In this document: positions 1 through 7,916 of the stretch, in pieces | Layout: every line of letters starts with the position of its first letter | Position numbering within the stretch: position 1 is the first letter of the stretch | Translations under genes and position numbers: made by a program | Assembly: GCA_946886675.1 (NCBI GenBank) | Contig: CAMPIZ010000014.1 | Location: 1-13,204, forward strand | Reading direction: 5' to 3' | Source: an uncultured Flavobacterium sp. | GTDB lineage: Bacteria; Bacteroidota; Bacteroidia; Flavobacteriales; Flavobacteriaceae | Length of the DNA: 13,204 nt | The notes under the pieces: generated by a model | What the model was told of the DNA's origin: nothing | The model's input: the letters and a program-made list of their open reading frames with translations, nothing else | Databases searched by the model: none

Positions 1-707
1 TTTTTATCGCTTTTGCCGTTTGTTTTATTGTAGAGCGGCTTAACCTGGGCTGGAAACTGCCCCAGGTTCCTACCTGGACAATACGGGTGTTAGGTGTCAA
101 TTTTATACAATTGGGGGTAGTACTATTGGCGGGTATTAGTTGGGAAAAATGGCTTTCGTCTTATTCTGTTTTTCGTCTTTCAGATTATGTTTCTCCCGCA
201 CTTGGGGGCATAATAGCTTATTTTATAGCCACATTTATATTTTACTGGTGGCACAGGTGGAGGCACCGCATAGATTTTTTATGGATACACTTTCACCAGA
301 TACATCACAGTCCGCAGCGTATAGAAGTCATAACTTCTTTTTATAAGCATCCGCTTGAAATGATTATAAACTCTATTATAGGCAGTCTGCTGGTTTATAC
401 ACTTCTTGGACTTAGCCTTGAGGCAGCGGGTATTTATACAGTTTGTACTGCTCTGGGCGAATTTTTTTATCACACCAATATTAAAACCCCGCAATGGATT
501 GGTTATATTTTTCAACGTCCGGAAATGCACCGCATCCATCATGAGTATAATAAGCACACTAATAATTATGGAGATATAGTATGGTGGGATATGCTTTTTG
601 GTACCTATGAAAACCCCAGGGAGTTTAAAACATCCTGTGGTTTTGATAATGAAAAAGAACAGCGCCTTTTTGATATGCTGAAGTTTAAGGATGTGCATAA
701 GGAATAA
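1..707 (+). CDS. Sterol desaturase / fatty acid hydroxylase family membrane protein (5' end outside window)
   Basis: This is a di-iron membrane oxygenase of the fatty acid hydroxylase superfamily, which hydroxylates or desaturates lipids in the membrane. The frame is open from the first bases (codons from position 3), so the true start lies upstream; the GTG at 87 is probably internal. Three histidine clusters typical of the family are visible: HRWRH (about 252-266), HxxHH within HFHQIHH (about 288-308) and HRIHH near 528-545. They sit between hydrophobic segments and are followed by the common C-terminal motif WWDMLFGTY. At least 234 residues are present, while family members are usually 250-400, so one or two N-terminal membrane segments are probably missing. 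The next gene starts 36 nt after the stop on the same strand, so co-transcription is possible. The family call is firm. The substrate (sterol, carotenoid, fatty acid or sphingolipid) cannot be told from the sequence. Confidence 0.88.
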   Translation, partial: FIAFAVCFIVERLNLGWKLPQVPTWTIRVLGVNFIQLGVVLLAGISWEKWLSSYSVFRLSDYVSPALGGIIAYFIATFIFYWWHRWRHRIDFLWIHFHQIHHSPQRIEVITSFYKHPLEMIINSIIGSLLVYTLLGLSLEAAGIYTVCTALGEFFYHTNIKTPQWIGYIFQRPEMHRIHHEYNKHTNNYGDIVWWDMLFGTYENPREFKTSCGFDNEKEQRLFDMLKFKDVHKE

Positions 708-743
708 TAATTTCTTATTTTTAACAAAAACTATAAAAACGGT

Positions 744-2015
744 ATGGGTTCTATATTAAAAGAATTGCCCGAACTGGTGGCTAATAAGGTTATCACTTTA
801 CAAACGGCAAAAGATATTGAGAACTATTATGCTGCCCGAAAGGAACCCCAGGACAATACCCAGCTTACTATTTTTGGGAGTATTGGCGGTATCCTGGTAG
901 GGTTGGGTATTATACTGATATTCGCACATAACTGGGACACATTTTCCAGAGATATCAAAACAGTGCTGGCGTTACTGCCGTTGTTTGTTTTTCAGGTATT
1001 GTCAGGCTATACAATATGGAAAAACAAAAGCCAGGTTTGGAAAGATACAGCAGGTACCTTACTGTTTTTTTCTGTAGGGGCAGCTATTGCGCTAATCGCT
1101 CAAATTTACAATATGCCTGGCGAAATAGACAGTTACCTTTTTACCTGGACGCTGCTGTGTATGCCGCTCATGTATCTGCTTAGGTCTAACACGCTGGCAT
1201 TTCTGCATCTGATATTTTGTACCTATTATGCAGTTGTAGCCGGATATTTTGATCCTGAAAGGCCTTGGTGGTACCTGTTCTTTATTGCTGCACTCCTGCC
1301 TTTTTATATAAGGACAATAAAAGAATCGCCTTACGGCCGCGTTACTTCGCTTTTTAACCTGCTGGTGCCTTTAAGCCTTATTATTACACTGGGCGGTTTC
1401 CTTGATGGGGCCGATGAATTTGGCTTTCTTATCTATATGGCTCTGCTTAGTCTTATATATAACACCGGGCTGCTACCGGATTTTAAATCGCGTAATGATT
1501 ATCTTGGGCTGGGTATGGCCGGTATTGTCTTTATACTTATAGTAACTTCCTTTAAATGGATATGGAACGATGTTGAGGTACAGTCCCTGCCTGCTTTTTA
1601 TTATATAGGCCTGTGGCTGGTTCTTTTTGCCGGGGCGGTCTATATGGCAGTTTTATCAGGAGGGAAAGGATTTTACAAGAATATTTTTCAGGCGGTAACA
1701 CTATTATTCCCTGTCCTTTATTTTATAGGAATGTATAACAGCCTGCTGGCAGCCATAGTAGATAACATTATTGTACTGGCGCTGGGGGTAATCGCTATAA
1801 AATCAGGAATAAACCGGGTAGATTTCAGGCAGCTTAACTTTGGGTTAGTAATCATATCGGCACTAATTATCTGCCGTTTTTTTGATACCAACCTCTCATT
1901 TGCCATAAGAGGTTTGCTTTTTATGGCAGTTGGGGCAGGCTTTTTTGTGGCCAACTCAATACTTATTAAGCGTAAAAAAGCAGCAAACATAAATACTGTA
2001 AACGATGAAAACTAA
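744..2015 (+). CDS. DUF2157 domain-containing polytopic membrane protein
   Basis: This is a 423-residue integral membrane protein of unknown function. The first 40 residues or so are soluble and helical (ELPELVANKVITLQTAKDIENYY), which is the usual DUF2157 head domain. About eleven or twelve hydrophobic segments follow, from residue 43 to residue 408, and the protein ends in a basic tail (KRKKAANIN). Family-like signatures include AHNWDTFSRDIK at about 61-72, after the first membrane helix, and AIALIAQIYNMPG at about 114-126. Its 3' end overlaps the GDYXXLXY gene by 11 nt. DUF2157 and GDYXXLXY proteins are commonly encoded together, which supports the call and suggests they act together at the membrane. 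No catalytic residues are recognisable. No strong ribosome binding site precedes the ATG, which is normal in Bacteroidota. Confidence 0.85.
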   Translation: MGSILKELPELVANKVITLQTAKDIENYYAARKEPQDNTQLTIFGSIGGILVGLGIILIFAHNWDTFSRDIKTVLALLPLFVFQVLSGYTIWKNKSQVWKDTAGTLLFFSVGAAIALIAQIYNMPGEIDSYLFTWTLLCMPLMYLLRSNTLAFLHLIFCTYYAVVAGYFDPERPWWYLFFIAALLPFYIRTIKESPYGRVTSLFNLLVPLSLIITLGGFLDGADEFGFLIYMALLSLIYNTGLLPDFKSRNDYLGLGMAGIVFILIVTSFKWIWNDVEVQSLPAFYYIGLWLVLFAGAVYMAVLSGGKGFYKNIFQAVTLLFPVLYFIGMYNSLLAAIVDNIIVLALGVIAIKSGINRVDFRQLNFGLVIISALIICRFFDTNLSFAIRGLLFMAVGAGFFVANSILIKRKKAANINTVNDEN

Positions 2016-2589
2016 ATACACCTTACTGCTATTTGCGCTGGTAGCGATTGCGCAGGCTTTTGTTCCGCTGAAAATGATATACGACAGCGAAAAGATACAG
2101 CACGAAGGTACTGTATATAAATTTCGTACGCAGCCAATAGACCCAACCGACCCGTTTAGGGGAAAATACATCACCCTGAAATTTGATGCGGAAGAATTAC
2201 CTACTAACGATACTACCTGGGTAAGCAGGGAACAGGTTTTCGTTTATATTGAGAATGACAGTGCAGGCTTTGCAAAGGTAAGGCAGTTATCCCGCGAGGA
2301 GATTGCTAATGGAGGCGATTACTTTATGGCAGAGATAAACTACTATTATGACTACGATAAAACTGTGCGTATAAATTTTCCGTTTAACCGTTACTATATG
2401 GAAGAAGGTAAAGCTGCTGAAGCAGAAATTACATACAACAGGCACAGTCGCAAGGGCAATACTAAAACAGCCTATGCCATTGTTGCCATTAATGAAGGCT
2501 ACACAGCCATAACAGATGTAATTGTTGATGGTATGCCTATAAGGGAATATGTTTTAAAGGAACGTGAAGAAAACAAAAAAGCCCTGTGA
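2005..2589 (+). CDS. GDYXXLXY domain-containing protein
   Basis: This is a 194-residue protein with one N-terminal hydrophobic segment (residues 5-22, LLLFALVAIAQAFVPL), so it is either membrane-anchored or exported. It resembles the GDYXXLXY family, named after a short motif; here the motif reads DPTDPFRGKYITLKF (residues 46-60), with Lys in place of the usual Asp. A second family-like stretch is NRYYMEEGKAAEAE (128-141). The remainder looks like an extracytoplasmic beta-rich domain. The ATG overlaps the end of the DUF2157 gene by 11 nt, indicating translational coupling. The last codons and the stop lie inside the terminator hairpin at 2575-2604. Function is unknown; these proteins usually sit beside DUF2157 or DUF4401 membrane proteins, and no separate DUF4401 gene is seen here. 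Confidence 0.83.
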   Translation: MKTKYTLLLFALVAIAQAFVPLKMIYDSEKIQHEGTVYKFRTQPIDPTDPFRGKYITLKFDAEELPTNDTTWVSREQVFVYIENDSAGFAKVRQLSREEIANGGDYFMAEINYYYDYDKTVRINFPFNRYYMEEGKAAEAEITYNRHSRKGNTKTAYAIVAINEGYTAITDVIVDGMPIREYVLKEREENKKAL

Positions 2590-2604
2590 TTACAGGGCTT
2601 TTTT
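2575..2604. terminator. Bidirectional intrinsic terminator
   Basis: A perfect 13-bp stem (AAAAAAGCCCTGT, 2575-2587, pairing with 2592-2604) closes on a GATT loop. A T-run follows on the plus strand (2599-2604, then GTTTTT), and the A-run on the left gives an equivalent T-run on the minus strand. It lies between converging genes. On the plus strand the TGA stop of the GDYXXLXY gene (2587-2589) is inside the hairpin. On the minus strand the hairpin begins 4 nt beyond the enoyl-CoA hydratase stop codon. It can therefore end both transcription units. Confidence 0.9.
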
Positions 2605-2608
2605 GTTT

Positions 2609-3391
2609 TTATTTTCCGGGAAACTCCGCTTTTCTTTTCTCAAGAAAGGCAGTTGTACCTTCTTTAAAATCGGCAGTACCAAAAGATTCTCCAAACGCTT
2701 TTATCTCGGCCTTATATCCGTTAATGCCATCTTCATAATTGGCATTTACGGCTTTAATAGCAGCAGATATAGCTACCGGTGAGTTTTTCATAATTTTTGA
2801 AGCAATACCTTTGCAAAAATCGAGAAGTTCTGCCTGTGGTACTACATGGTTTACAAGCCCGTATGCTTTAGCTTCTTCTGCATTTATCATGCCTGCCGTC
2901 ATTATCATTTCCATGGCGCGGCCTTTGCCTACCAGCTGAGGTAGTCTTTGGGTTCCGCCATAACCTGGGATAACACCCAGCGATACTTCCGGAAGGCCCA
3001 TTTTAGCATTATCCGATGCTATCCTGAAATGAGCTGCCATAGCAAGCTCAAGTCCGCCGCCAAGTGCAAAGCCATTTACCGCCGCGATAACCGGAGTCGA
3101 CAGGTTTTGTACAAAATCAAAAAGCAGCTCCTGTCCCTTTGCGGCAAGCATTTCACCCTGATCTGTAGAGAAATCAGCAAATTCAGAAATATCGGCCCCA
3201 GCCACAAAAGCTTTTTCACCGCTACCGGTTACTATAATCACCTTTACATTTTTATCGGCATCCAGAGCTTTAAAAGCCTCGTGAAGCTCCTGTATGGTTG
3301 CTTTGTTTAAAGCATTAAGTTTAGTAGGCCTGTTTATAGTAAGCACAGCAAGCCCGTTTTCCTGTTCTGCTGTAATATTTTCGTAGTTCAT
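2609..3391 (-). CDS. Enoyl-CoA hydratase / crotonase family protein
   Basis: This 260-residue protein has the usual length of a single-domain crotonase. It likely hydrates trans-2-enoyl-CoA to 3-hydroxyacyl-CoA in beta-oxidation or a related acyl-CoA route in the cytoplasm. The CoA/oxyanion-hole segments AFVAGADISEF (61-71) and NGFALGGGLELAMA (106-119) are present. Both catalytic glutamates of true hydratases are visible: E115 in GGGLELAM and E135 in LPEVSLGVIPGYGGTQRLP. This favours a genuine hydratase over an isomerase or other crotonase that lacks one Glu. It starts 12 nt after the histidine kinase gene, so it is probably the last gene of the minus-strand operon and ends at the shared hairpin. 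Its physiological acyl-CoA substrate is not evident, and it has no obvious link to the heme genes upstream. Confidence 0.92.
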   Translation of the reverse strand: MNYENITAEQENGLAVLTINRPTKLNALNKATIQELHEAFKALDADKNVKVIIVTGSGEKAFVAGADISEFADFSTDQGEMLAAKGQELLFDFVQNLSTPVIAAVNGFALGGGLELAMAAHFRIASDNAKMGLPEVSLGVIPGYGGTQRLPQLVGKGRAMEMIMTAGMINAEEAKAYGLVNHVVPQAELLDFCKGIASKIMKNSPVAISAAIKAVNANYEDGINGYKAEIKAFGESFGTADFKEGTTAFLEKRKAEFPGK

Positions 3392-3403
3392 GAATATGGT
3401 ATT

Positions 3404-4900
3404 TTAGTTATTGTTTGCTTTAGGTTTTTCCTCCCCTGTAATTGGGAGCGAAACTATAAACCTGGTTCCTTCGCCCAGTTCGCTTTCAAAAGTAATTGTT
3501 CCTTTATAATTTTCCACAATGTTTTTAATAATTCCCAGCCCAAGGCCCATGCCGCTGGTTTTTGTAGTAAACTTAGGCTCAAAAATACGGCTCTTGTTTT
3601 CCATACTTATACCTTTACCGTTATCTTTTACACTTATAAAAGCATAATTCTCATTACGGTATACGCTAACTTCTACTTTGGGCTGCAACAGGCCCTGCGG
3701 TATTGCCTGTATGGCATTCTTAACCAGGTTGGTAATAATGCGTATAAGCTGTGTTCTGTCCATACTGGTTATAATGTATGGCTCTGCAGCAGTAAAGGTT
3801 ATATAGTTTTCATTAAAAATTTCCAGCGCCAGCTGTACTATCTTAACAATATTTACATTTTCATTTTGCTGGGCAGGCATAGATGCAAAGCTTGAAAAAG
3901 CAGATGCTACCGAGCTCATGGTATCTATCTGCTGTATGAGTGTTTTGGAGTAATCATCCAGTTTTTCTTTAATATCAGGATCAGAAGGATCAAACTTTCG
4001 CTGAAAGCTCTGCACGGTAAGGCGCATTGGGGTAAGCGGATTCTTAATTTCATGCGCTACCTGCTTGGCCATTTCACGCCATGCCTGCTCCCGCTCGCTT
4101 TGTGCCAGTTTTGCAGCGCTTTCTTCAAGATCATCTACAAGGCCGTTATAAGCGGTTACTAACTGGTTTATTTCCTGCGGAGAGTCTGCCAGATGAATTT
4201 TTTCATTGCGGCGGCTCAGGTGTGTTTCCGTTATCCTGTCCGATATAGCTTTAAGTGATTTTGTAATATAGCTGGAAAGGAAATAAGCAATTATTATTGC
4301 TATTAGGAGCATAAAAGAATATACCTGCGCAAATCGTATTAGAAAATTGCGCTGCTCCTTATCATAGTAGCCATCGTCTTCTATGTAAGGCAGGTTAAGT
4401 ATGCCCAGCGGTTTAAATTTAGTATCGGTAAGGTAACTGAAGGAAGACCTGTATTTTTTACTGTCTATAGTTTTAAGGTCTACATATCTTTTTTCGGCAG
4501 TACTGCGTATAACCCTGAGTATAGGACGGGGTATAGACGTGCTCATGGTATCTACCGAAAAACCGCCTTTAGACGATTTAAGCAGCCTGCCGTCAAGATC
4601 GTAAATATTAATTTCGAGCCCGTGTATATTTGAGAGTTCGTGTATCCTTTCCCGGAAAATAAGCGGGAGGTTTTCGGTAGTAAGGGGATACGTAGTGGTG
4701 GAAAGCACATAATTAATATGTTCTTTTATAGCGCTTTCCTTTCTTTCAAGTCTTTCTTCGTGGTATTCTTTTGCCTCTTTTTTAAACTGGTAAATGGATA
4801 TAAAAGCGATAAGCATGGAGCCAACTACAGTAACCAGTATCATGGAAAGGAAAATCCGTACACGCAGCGACCATCTTCTTATCTTAAACTTTTCTTTCAT
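3404..4900 (-). CDS. NtrY-like transmembrane sensor histidine kinase
   Basis: This 498-residue inner-membrane histidine kinase has two membrane helices (about 14-37 and 191-213) flanking a roughly 150-residue periplasmic sensor region. A HAMP linker follows (about 207-262), then a HisKA domain with the phospho-accepting H283 in VAHEIKNPLTPMRLTVQSF. The C-terminal HATPase domain shows the N-box (NLVKNAIQAIP, 391-401), G1 (DNGKGI, 426-431), F-box (IFEPKFTTK) and G2 (GMGLGLGI, 450-457). The HEIKNPLTPM H-box with a following 'QSFQRKF' is typical of NtrY-type kinases. No response regulator is encoded in the window, so its partner must lie elsewhere. It starts 5 nt after hemJ and ends 12 nt before the enoyl-CoA hydratase gene, so it appears to be co-transcribed with the heme genes. 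The sensed signal is unknown. Confidence 0.92.
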   Translation of the reverse strand: MKEKFKIRRWSLRVRIFLSMILVTVVGSMLIAFISIYQFKKEAKEYHEERLERKESAIKEHINYVLSTTTYPLTTENLPLIFRERIHELSNIHGLEINIYDLDGRLLKSSKGGFSVDTMSTSIPRPILRVIRSTAEKRYVDLKTIDSKKYRSSFSYLTDTKFKPLGILNLPYIEDDGYYDKEQRNFLIRFAQVYSFMLLIAIIIAYFLSSYITKSLKAISDRITETHLSRRNEKIHLADSPQEINQLVTAYNGLVDDLEESAAKLAQSEREQAWREMAKQVAHEIKNPLTPMRLTVQSFQRKFDPSDPDIKEKLDDYSKTLIQQIDTMSSVASAFSSFASMPAQQNENVNIVKIVQLALEIFNENYITFTAAEPYIITSMDRTQLIRIITNLVKNAIQAIPQGLLQPKVEVSVYRNENYAFISVKDNGKGISMENKSRIFEPKFTTKTSGMGLGLGIIKNIVENYKGTITFESELGEGTRFIVSLPITGEEKPKANNN

Positions 4901-4905
4901 CCGGT

Positions 4906-5454
4906 TTAGGAGTTGTTCTTTTCCCGTATCCTTTTATAAAATTTGTAACCCAGCATTAGCAGTATGGAAAACAGGATAATGCCTATTACCCCAAATACCC
5001 AGTCTACAGCATTTTTTAAAATTACTAAAAAAACAACGGCAAATAAAATTATAGTGGCCCCTTCGTTCCACAGCCTCATAAAGCCGGAAGTATATTTTAC
5101 CTCATCCCGCTGTAACTGCCTGTATATGCTGTGGCATTTAAAATGGTAAAGAAAAAGCAGAAATACAAAGGTAAGCTTTACATGCATCCAGGACTGCTGC
5201 AGCCACTCCGGTATTAAAAACAGCAGGATAACTGCAAAAACAGTTGCCAGTATAGCAGATGGCCAGGTAATAATGTACCAAAGCCTGTAAGACATAAGCT
5301 TATACTGTTTTATAAGTATCTCCTTTTCGGGAGACGGCTTGTTATTGGCTTCTATATGGTATACAAACAGGCGTACTATGTAAAACAGCCCGGCAAACCA
5401 GGTAATTACAAAAATAAGGTGGAGTGATTTTATATAGTTATAATATCCCATCAT
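4906..5454 (-). CDS. hemJ: HemJ-type protoporphyrinogen IX oxidase (CopD-like membrane protein)
   Basis: This 182-residue membrane protein has about five hydrophobic segments (roughly 9-32, 58-82, 90-106, 132-150, 154-172). HemJ oxidises protoporphyrinogen IX to protoporphyrin IX, the step before ferrochelatase. Sequence support is the N-terminal block KSLHLIFVITWFAGLFYIVR (9-28), with H12, W19 and R28, then H33, the KLMSYRLWY stretch (52-60), and WMHVKLTF (89-96) with H91 and K93, all typical of HemJ/CopD-like proteins. It lies one gene downstream of hemH and no HemY/HemG-type oxidase is seen in the window, so context supports the role. Its ATG overlaps the MATE stop codon (ATGA), showing tight coupling. 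Two ATG codons occur side by side at the start and either could be used. The alternative reading, a generic CopD-family protein, is less likely here. Confidence 0.82.
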   Translation of the reverse strand: MMGYYNYIKSLHLIFVITWFAGLFYIVRLFVYHIEANNKPSPEKEILIKQYKLMSYRLWYIITWPSAILATVFAVILLFLIPEWLQQSWMHVKLTFVFLLFLYHFKCHSIYRQLQRDEVKYTSGFMRLWNEGATIILFAVVFLVILKNAVDWVFGVIGIILFSILLMLGYKFYKRIREKNNS

Positions 5455-6791
5455 GCTTCTTTAAGGTGGTGCGTCATTTCTTTTTTCAGGAAAAGGCCCG
5501 TTACAAGTGTAGAGAGCACATCTGCAATGGGGAATGACACCCATACCCCAAAAATACCAAAAAAGTGTGGTAAAATAAGCACCAGTGGTATAAGGAAAAA
5601 TCCCTGCTTGGAAAGTGTGAGCAGTAATGCCTTTGTAGCTTTTCCTGCAGCCTGAAAATAAGCAGCACCTATAAGTTGTACGGCTATAATGGGCGAAGCC
5701 GCAAATACCCAGCGCAAAGCATTGGGAGTGTCGGCAATTATCACATCATCAGTTGTAAATACCGATACTATAGGCCTTGCGAACGTGAGCACCACTATAA
5801 AAATAAGTATGGCAAACAATCCTGCATATTTTATAGCAGTGGTAATAGTTTCTTTTACACGATGGTAATTTTCTGAACCATAATTGTAACCCGCAATAGG
5901 CATAAAACCCTGAGTGATTCCTAATACCGGGAATAGGGCAAACATAAGCATCCTGCTTATAATGCCATATATAGTTACTGCATGTTCGCCGCCTTCGGCA
6001 TAAAGTGTATGGTTAATAATAACGGCCAGTACACTTATTACACCCTGCCTTGCAAAAGTTACAAAGCTTAAGGAAAGTATTTCGCCCGCAAGTTTTTTAT
6101 GAAGAGAAAAGTGGTTAAGCTTAAGCCGTAGTTCGCTTTTAAATACAAAGAACCAAAGAATATATACAAAACAAAGAAAAAAGGATAGTGCAGTGGCAAG
6201 GGCTGCACCAAAAATCCCCATATCCAGTATTTTTATAAAAAGAATATCAAACAGTATGTTTGATGTGGCCGATATGATCATGGCCGTCATGGCATGGCGC
6301 GATTTGTCTTCTGCACGTATAACGCTGTTGCCCATCATACACAGCGCCTGAAACGGAACTGCGAGCAATATGGGAAGAAAGAACTCCTTGGCCGGAGCCA
6401 TAATATCACCATTCGCACCAAAGGCAAAAAGTATTTCCCTGCTGAAAAATAAACCAAAAATTACAAAGACCGAGGAAATGCCAAAGGTCATCATAATCTG
6501 GTGTGCAAAGGTAGAAAGAGCTTTTTCACGATTGCTTTTTCCCAGTGCTCTTGAAAGCACTGAGCTTCCGCCAATACCTATGGCCATACCCATTGAGGAA
6601 ATAAAAAAAGTAATAGGCATTACTACAGAAAGCGCCGCTATGGCCAGCGACCCAATCCATCGTCCTACAAAGATTGTATCAATAAGGATATTGACCGTCA
6701 TAAACAGGATCCCTATAGAAGCAGGTACAGACTGCCTTATGAGGAGCTTTTTTATATCCTTAGTTGCTAAATCTCTGGAGGAAACCGACAT
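5451..6791 (-). CDS. MATE family efflux transporter (start set at the TAATG junction with hemH)
   Basis: This is a roughly 446-residue polytopic protein with about twelve hydrophobic segments, the normal size for a MATE exporter (Na+ or H+ antiporters that expel cationic or amphipathic compounds). Family-like features include RQSVPASIGILFMTVNILIDTIFVGRWIG near the N-terminus, GIGGSSVLSRALGKSNREKA in the first half and GITQGFMPIAGYNYGS in the second repeat. A longer reading frame begins at 6821, but the ATG at 6789-6791 shares one base with the hemH stop codon (TAATG), a classic coupled start, and gives an N-terminus (MSVSSRDLATKDIKKLLIRQ) of the usual family form. The 3' end overlaps hemJ by 4 nt. 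Being between hemH and hemJ, it may export porphyrin, heme or a linked compound, but this is inference only; MATE substrates cannot be read from sequence. Confidence 0.88.
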   Translation of the reverse strand: MSVSSRDLATKDIKKLLIRQSVPASIGILFMTVNILIDTIFVGRWIGSLAIAALSVVMPITFFISSMGMAIGIGGSSVLSRALGKSNREKALSTFAHQIMMTFGISSVFVIFGLFFSREILFAFGANGDIMAPAKEFFLPILLAVPFQALCMMGNSVIRAEDKSRHAMTAMIISATSNILFDILFIKILDMGIFGAALATALSFFLCFVYILWFFVFKSELRLKLNHFSLHKKLAGEILSLSFVTFARQGVISVLAVIINHTLYAEGGEHAVTIYGIISRMLMFALFPVLGITQGFMPIAGYNYGSENYHRVKETITTAIKYAGLFAILIFIVVLTFARPIVSVFTTDDVIIADTPNALRWVFAASPIIAVQLIGAAYFQAAGKATKALLLTLSKQGFFLIPLVLILPHFFGIFGVWVSFPIADVLSTLVTGLFLKKEMTHHLKEA

Positions 6792-7822
6792 TACATTACA
6801 GGTTTTTCGGCATATGTCCACTCATTAATCCAGCCTGCAACTACATCTACCCATTCATTATTGTCATTAAGGCAAGGTATCGCTAAAAAGTTTTCGCCTC
6901 CATGTTCTTTAAAGTCTTCATTGGCCCGCATTGCAATTTCTTCCAGCGTTTCGAGACAGTCTGCCACAAAAGCAGGAGTTACAACCGCCAGGTTTTTTAT
7001 GCCTTTTTCCGGCATTTTGTTTATCTCCACATCAGTATACGGCTCCAGCCATTTGTCGCCAGCCAGCCTGGACTGGAAAGTAAGCGAATATTTATCCTTT
7101 GGAATGCCAAGCTCTTCTACTACCAGCCTGGTAGTCTCGTAGCACTGGTGGCGGTAGCAGAATTTATGTGCAGCCGATGGCGTAACACAGCAGGTATCGT
7201 CTATTTTACAATGCGATTTTGTAACGTCCGTTTTCCTTATGTGGCGTTCCGGTATACCGTGGTAAGAAAATAATAAATGGTCGTAGTTAAAGCCCTCCAG
7301 CGATCTCTTAATAGAATTAGCGAGTACTTTAATATAATCCGGTTTATTGTAAAAGGCAGGGACATCAGTAAATGTCATGTGCGGGAATTTCTTTTTACGT
7401 ATTCCTTCTGCCAGTACCAAAATTGTAAGGGTAGAGGCCATAGCATACTGAGGGTATAGAGGAAAAAGCAATACTTCGGTAACTCCTTTGTCTGCCAGTT
7501 GCTGTAGCCCGGTCTCTATAGATGGTTTGCCATATCGCATGGCAAGCGCCACTGGAAGTTCGGTTTTTTCTATTACTTTTTTGTGCATTCTCTCCGATAG
7601 CACAATAAGCGGAGAGCCTTCGTCCCACCAGATTTTTTTGTAAGCTTCAGCCGATTCTTCAGGCCTTTTTCTGAGTATTATACCGCGTACCAAGAGCGCC
7701 CTGAGTAAAAATGGGACATCTATTACATATTTGTCCATCAGGAACTGATCAAGATACGGCTTTACATCTTTCGGTTCCGGACTGTCCGGAGAACCAAGGT
7801 TAACTAACAATACACCTTTCAT
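6791..7822 (-). CDS. hemH: Ferrochelatase
   Basis: This 343-residue enzyme inserts Fe2+ into protoporphyrin IX to make protoheme, the last step of the classical pathway. The N-terminus GVLLVNLGSPDSPEPKDVKPYL is diagnostic. The metal-site residues are visible: H188 in LLFSYHGIPERH (183-194) and the acidic motif PAFVADCLETLEEI (283-296, including E291). FQSRLAGDKWLEPYTD (249-264) matches the conserved porphyrin-cleft region. A cysteine-rich segment (C205, C211, C212, C222, C227) lies between the catalytic His loop and this motif and is like the internal cluster-binding insert reported in some bacterial [2Fe-2S] ferrochelatases. The stop codon overlaps the ATG of the MATE gene by one base. The start is 94 nt from the end of the small gene upstream, enough room for its own promoter. 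Confidence 0.97.
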   Translation of the reverse strand: MKGVLLVNLGSPDSPEPKDVKPYLDQFLMDKYVIDVPFLLRALLVRGIILRKRPEESAEAYKKIWWDEGSPLIVLSERMHKKVIEKTELPVALAMRYGKPSIETGLQQLADKGVTEVLLFPLYPQYAMASTLTILVLAEGIRKKKFPHMTFTDVPAFYNKPDYIKVLANSIKRSLEGFNYDHLLFSYHGIPERHIRKTDVTKSHCKIDDTCCVTPSAAHKFCYRHQCYETTRLVVEELGIPKDKYSLTFQSRLAGDKWLEPYTDVEINKMPEKGIKNLAVVTPAFVADCLETLEEIAMRANEDFKEHGGENFLAIPCLNDNNEWVDVVAGWINEWTYAEKPVM

Positions 7823-7916
7823 TGTTTATCTTAAAGTTGTTGTTTTTGTGTTGTCTGGCAAGGTCATCAAAAACCATGCTCAGAATATGATAATTTTTGT
7901 TTTTAACGAATGTTGA
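7823..7916 (-). promoter_or_regulatory. Gap upstream of hemH; possible weak promoter
   Basis: This is the only gap longer than 12 nt in the minus-strand gene series. I see no terminator hairpin in it, so read-through from the araC-like gene is possible. A weak promoter candidate on the minus strand is TTCG (7910-7907), then exactly 19 nt, then TATTCTG (7887-7881). This compares with the Bacteroidota consensus TTTG-N19-TAnnTTTG, with a base missing in the -7 element. It would give a leader of about 50 nt for hemH. The match is poor and the call is tentative. Confidence 0.2.

Noticed and set aside
279..698. Antisense open frame over the hydroxylase gene
   Set aside because: The plus frame contains the three histidine boxes; the antisense frame has no recognisable domain.
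6791..6821. Upstream start for the MATE gene adding ten residues (MDICRKTCNV)
   Set aside because: It lies wholly inside hemH, and the ATG at 6789-6791 forms a TAATG junction and gives a normal MATE N-terminus.
6370..6828. Plus-strand open frame opposite the MATE gene
   Set aside because: It is the mirror of a well-supported membrane transporter gene and shows no family resemblance.
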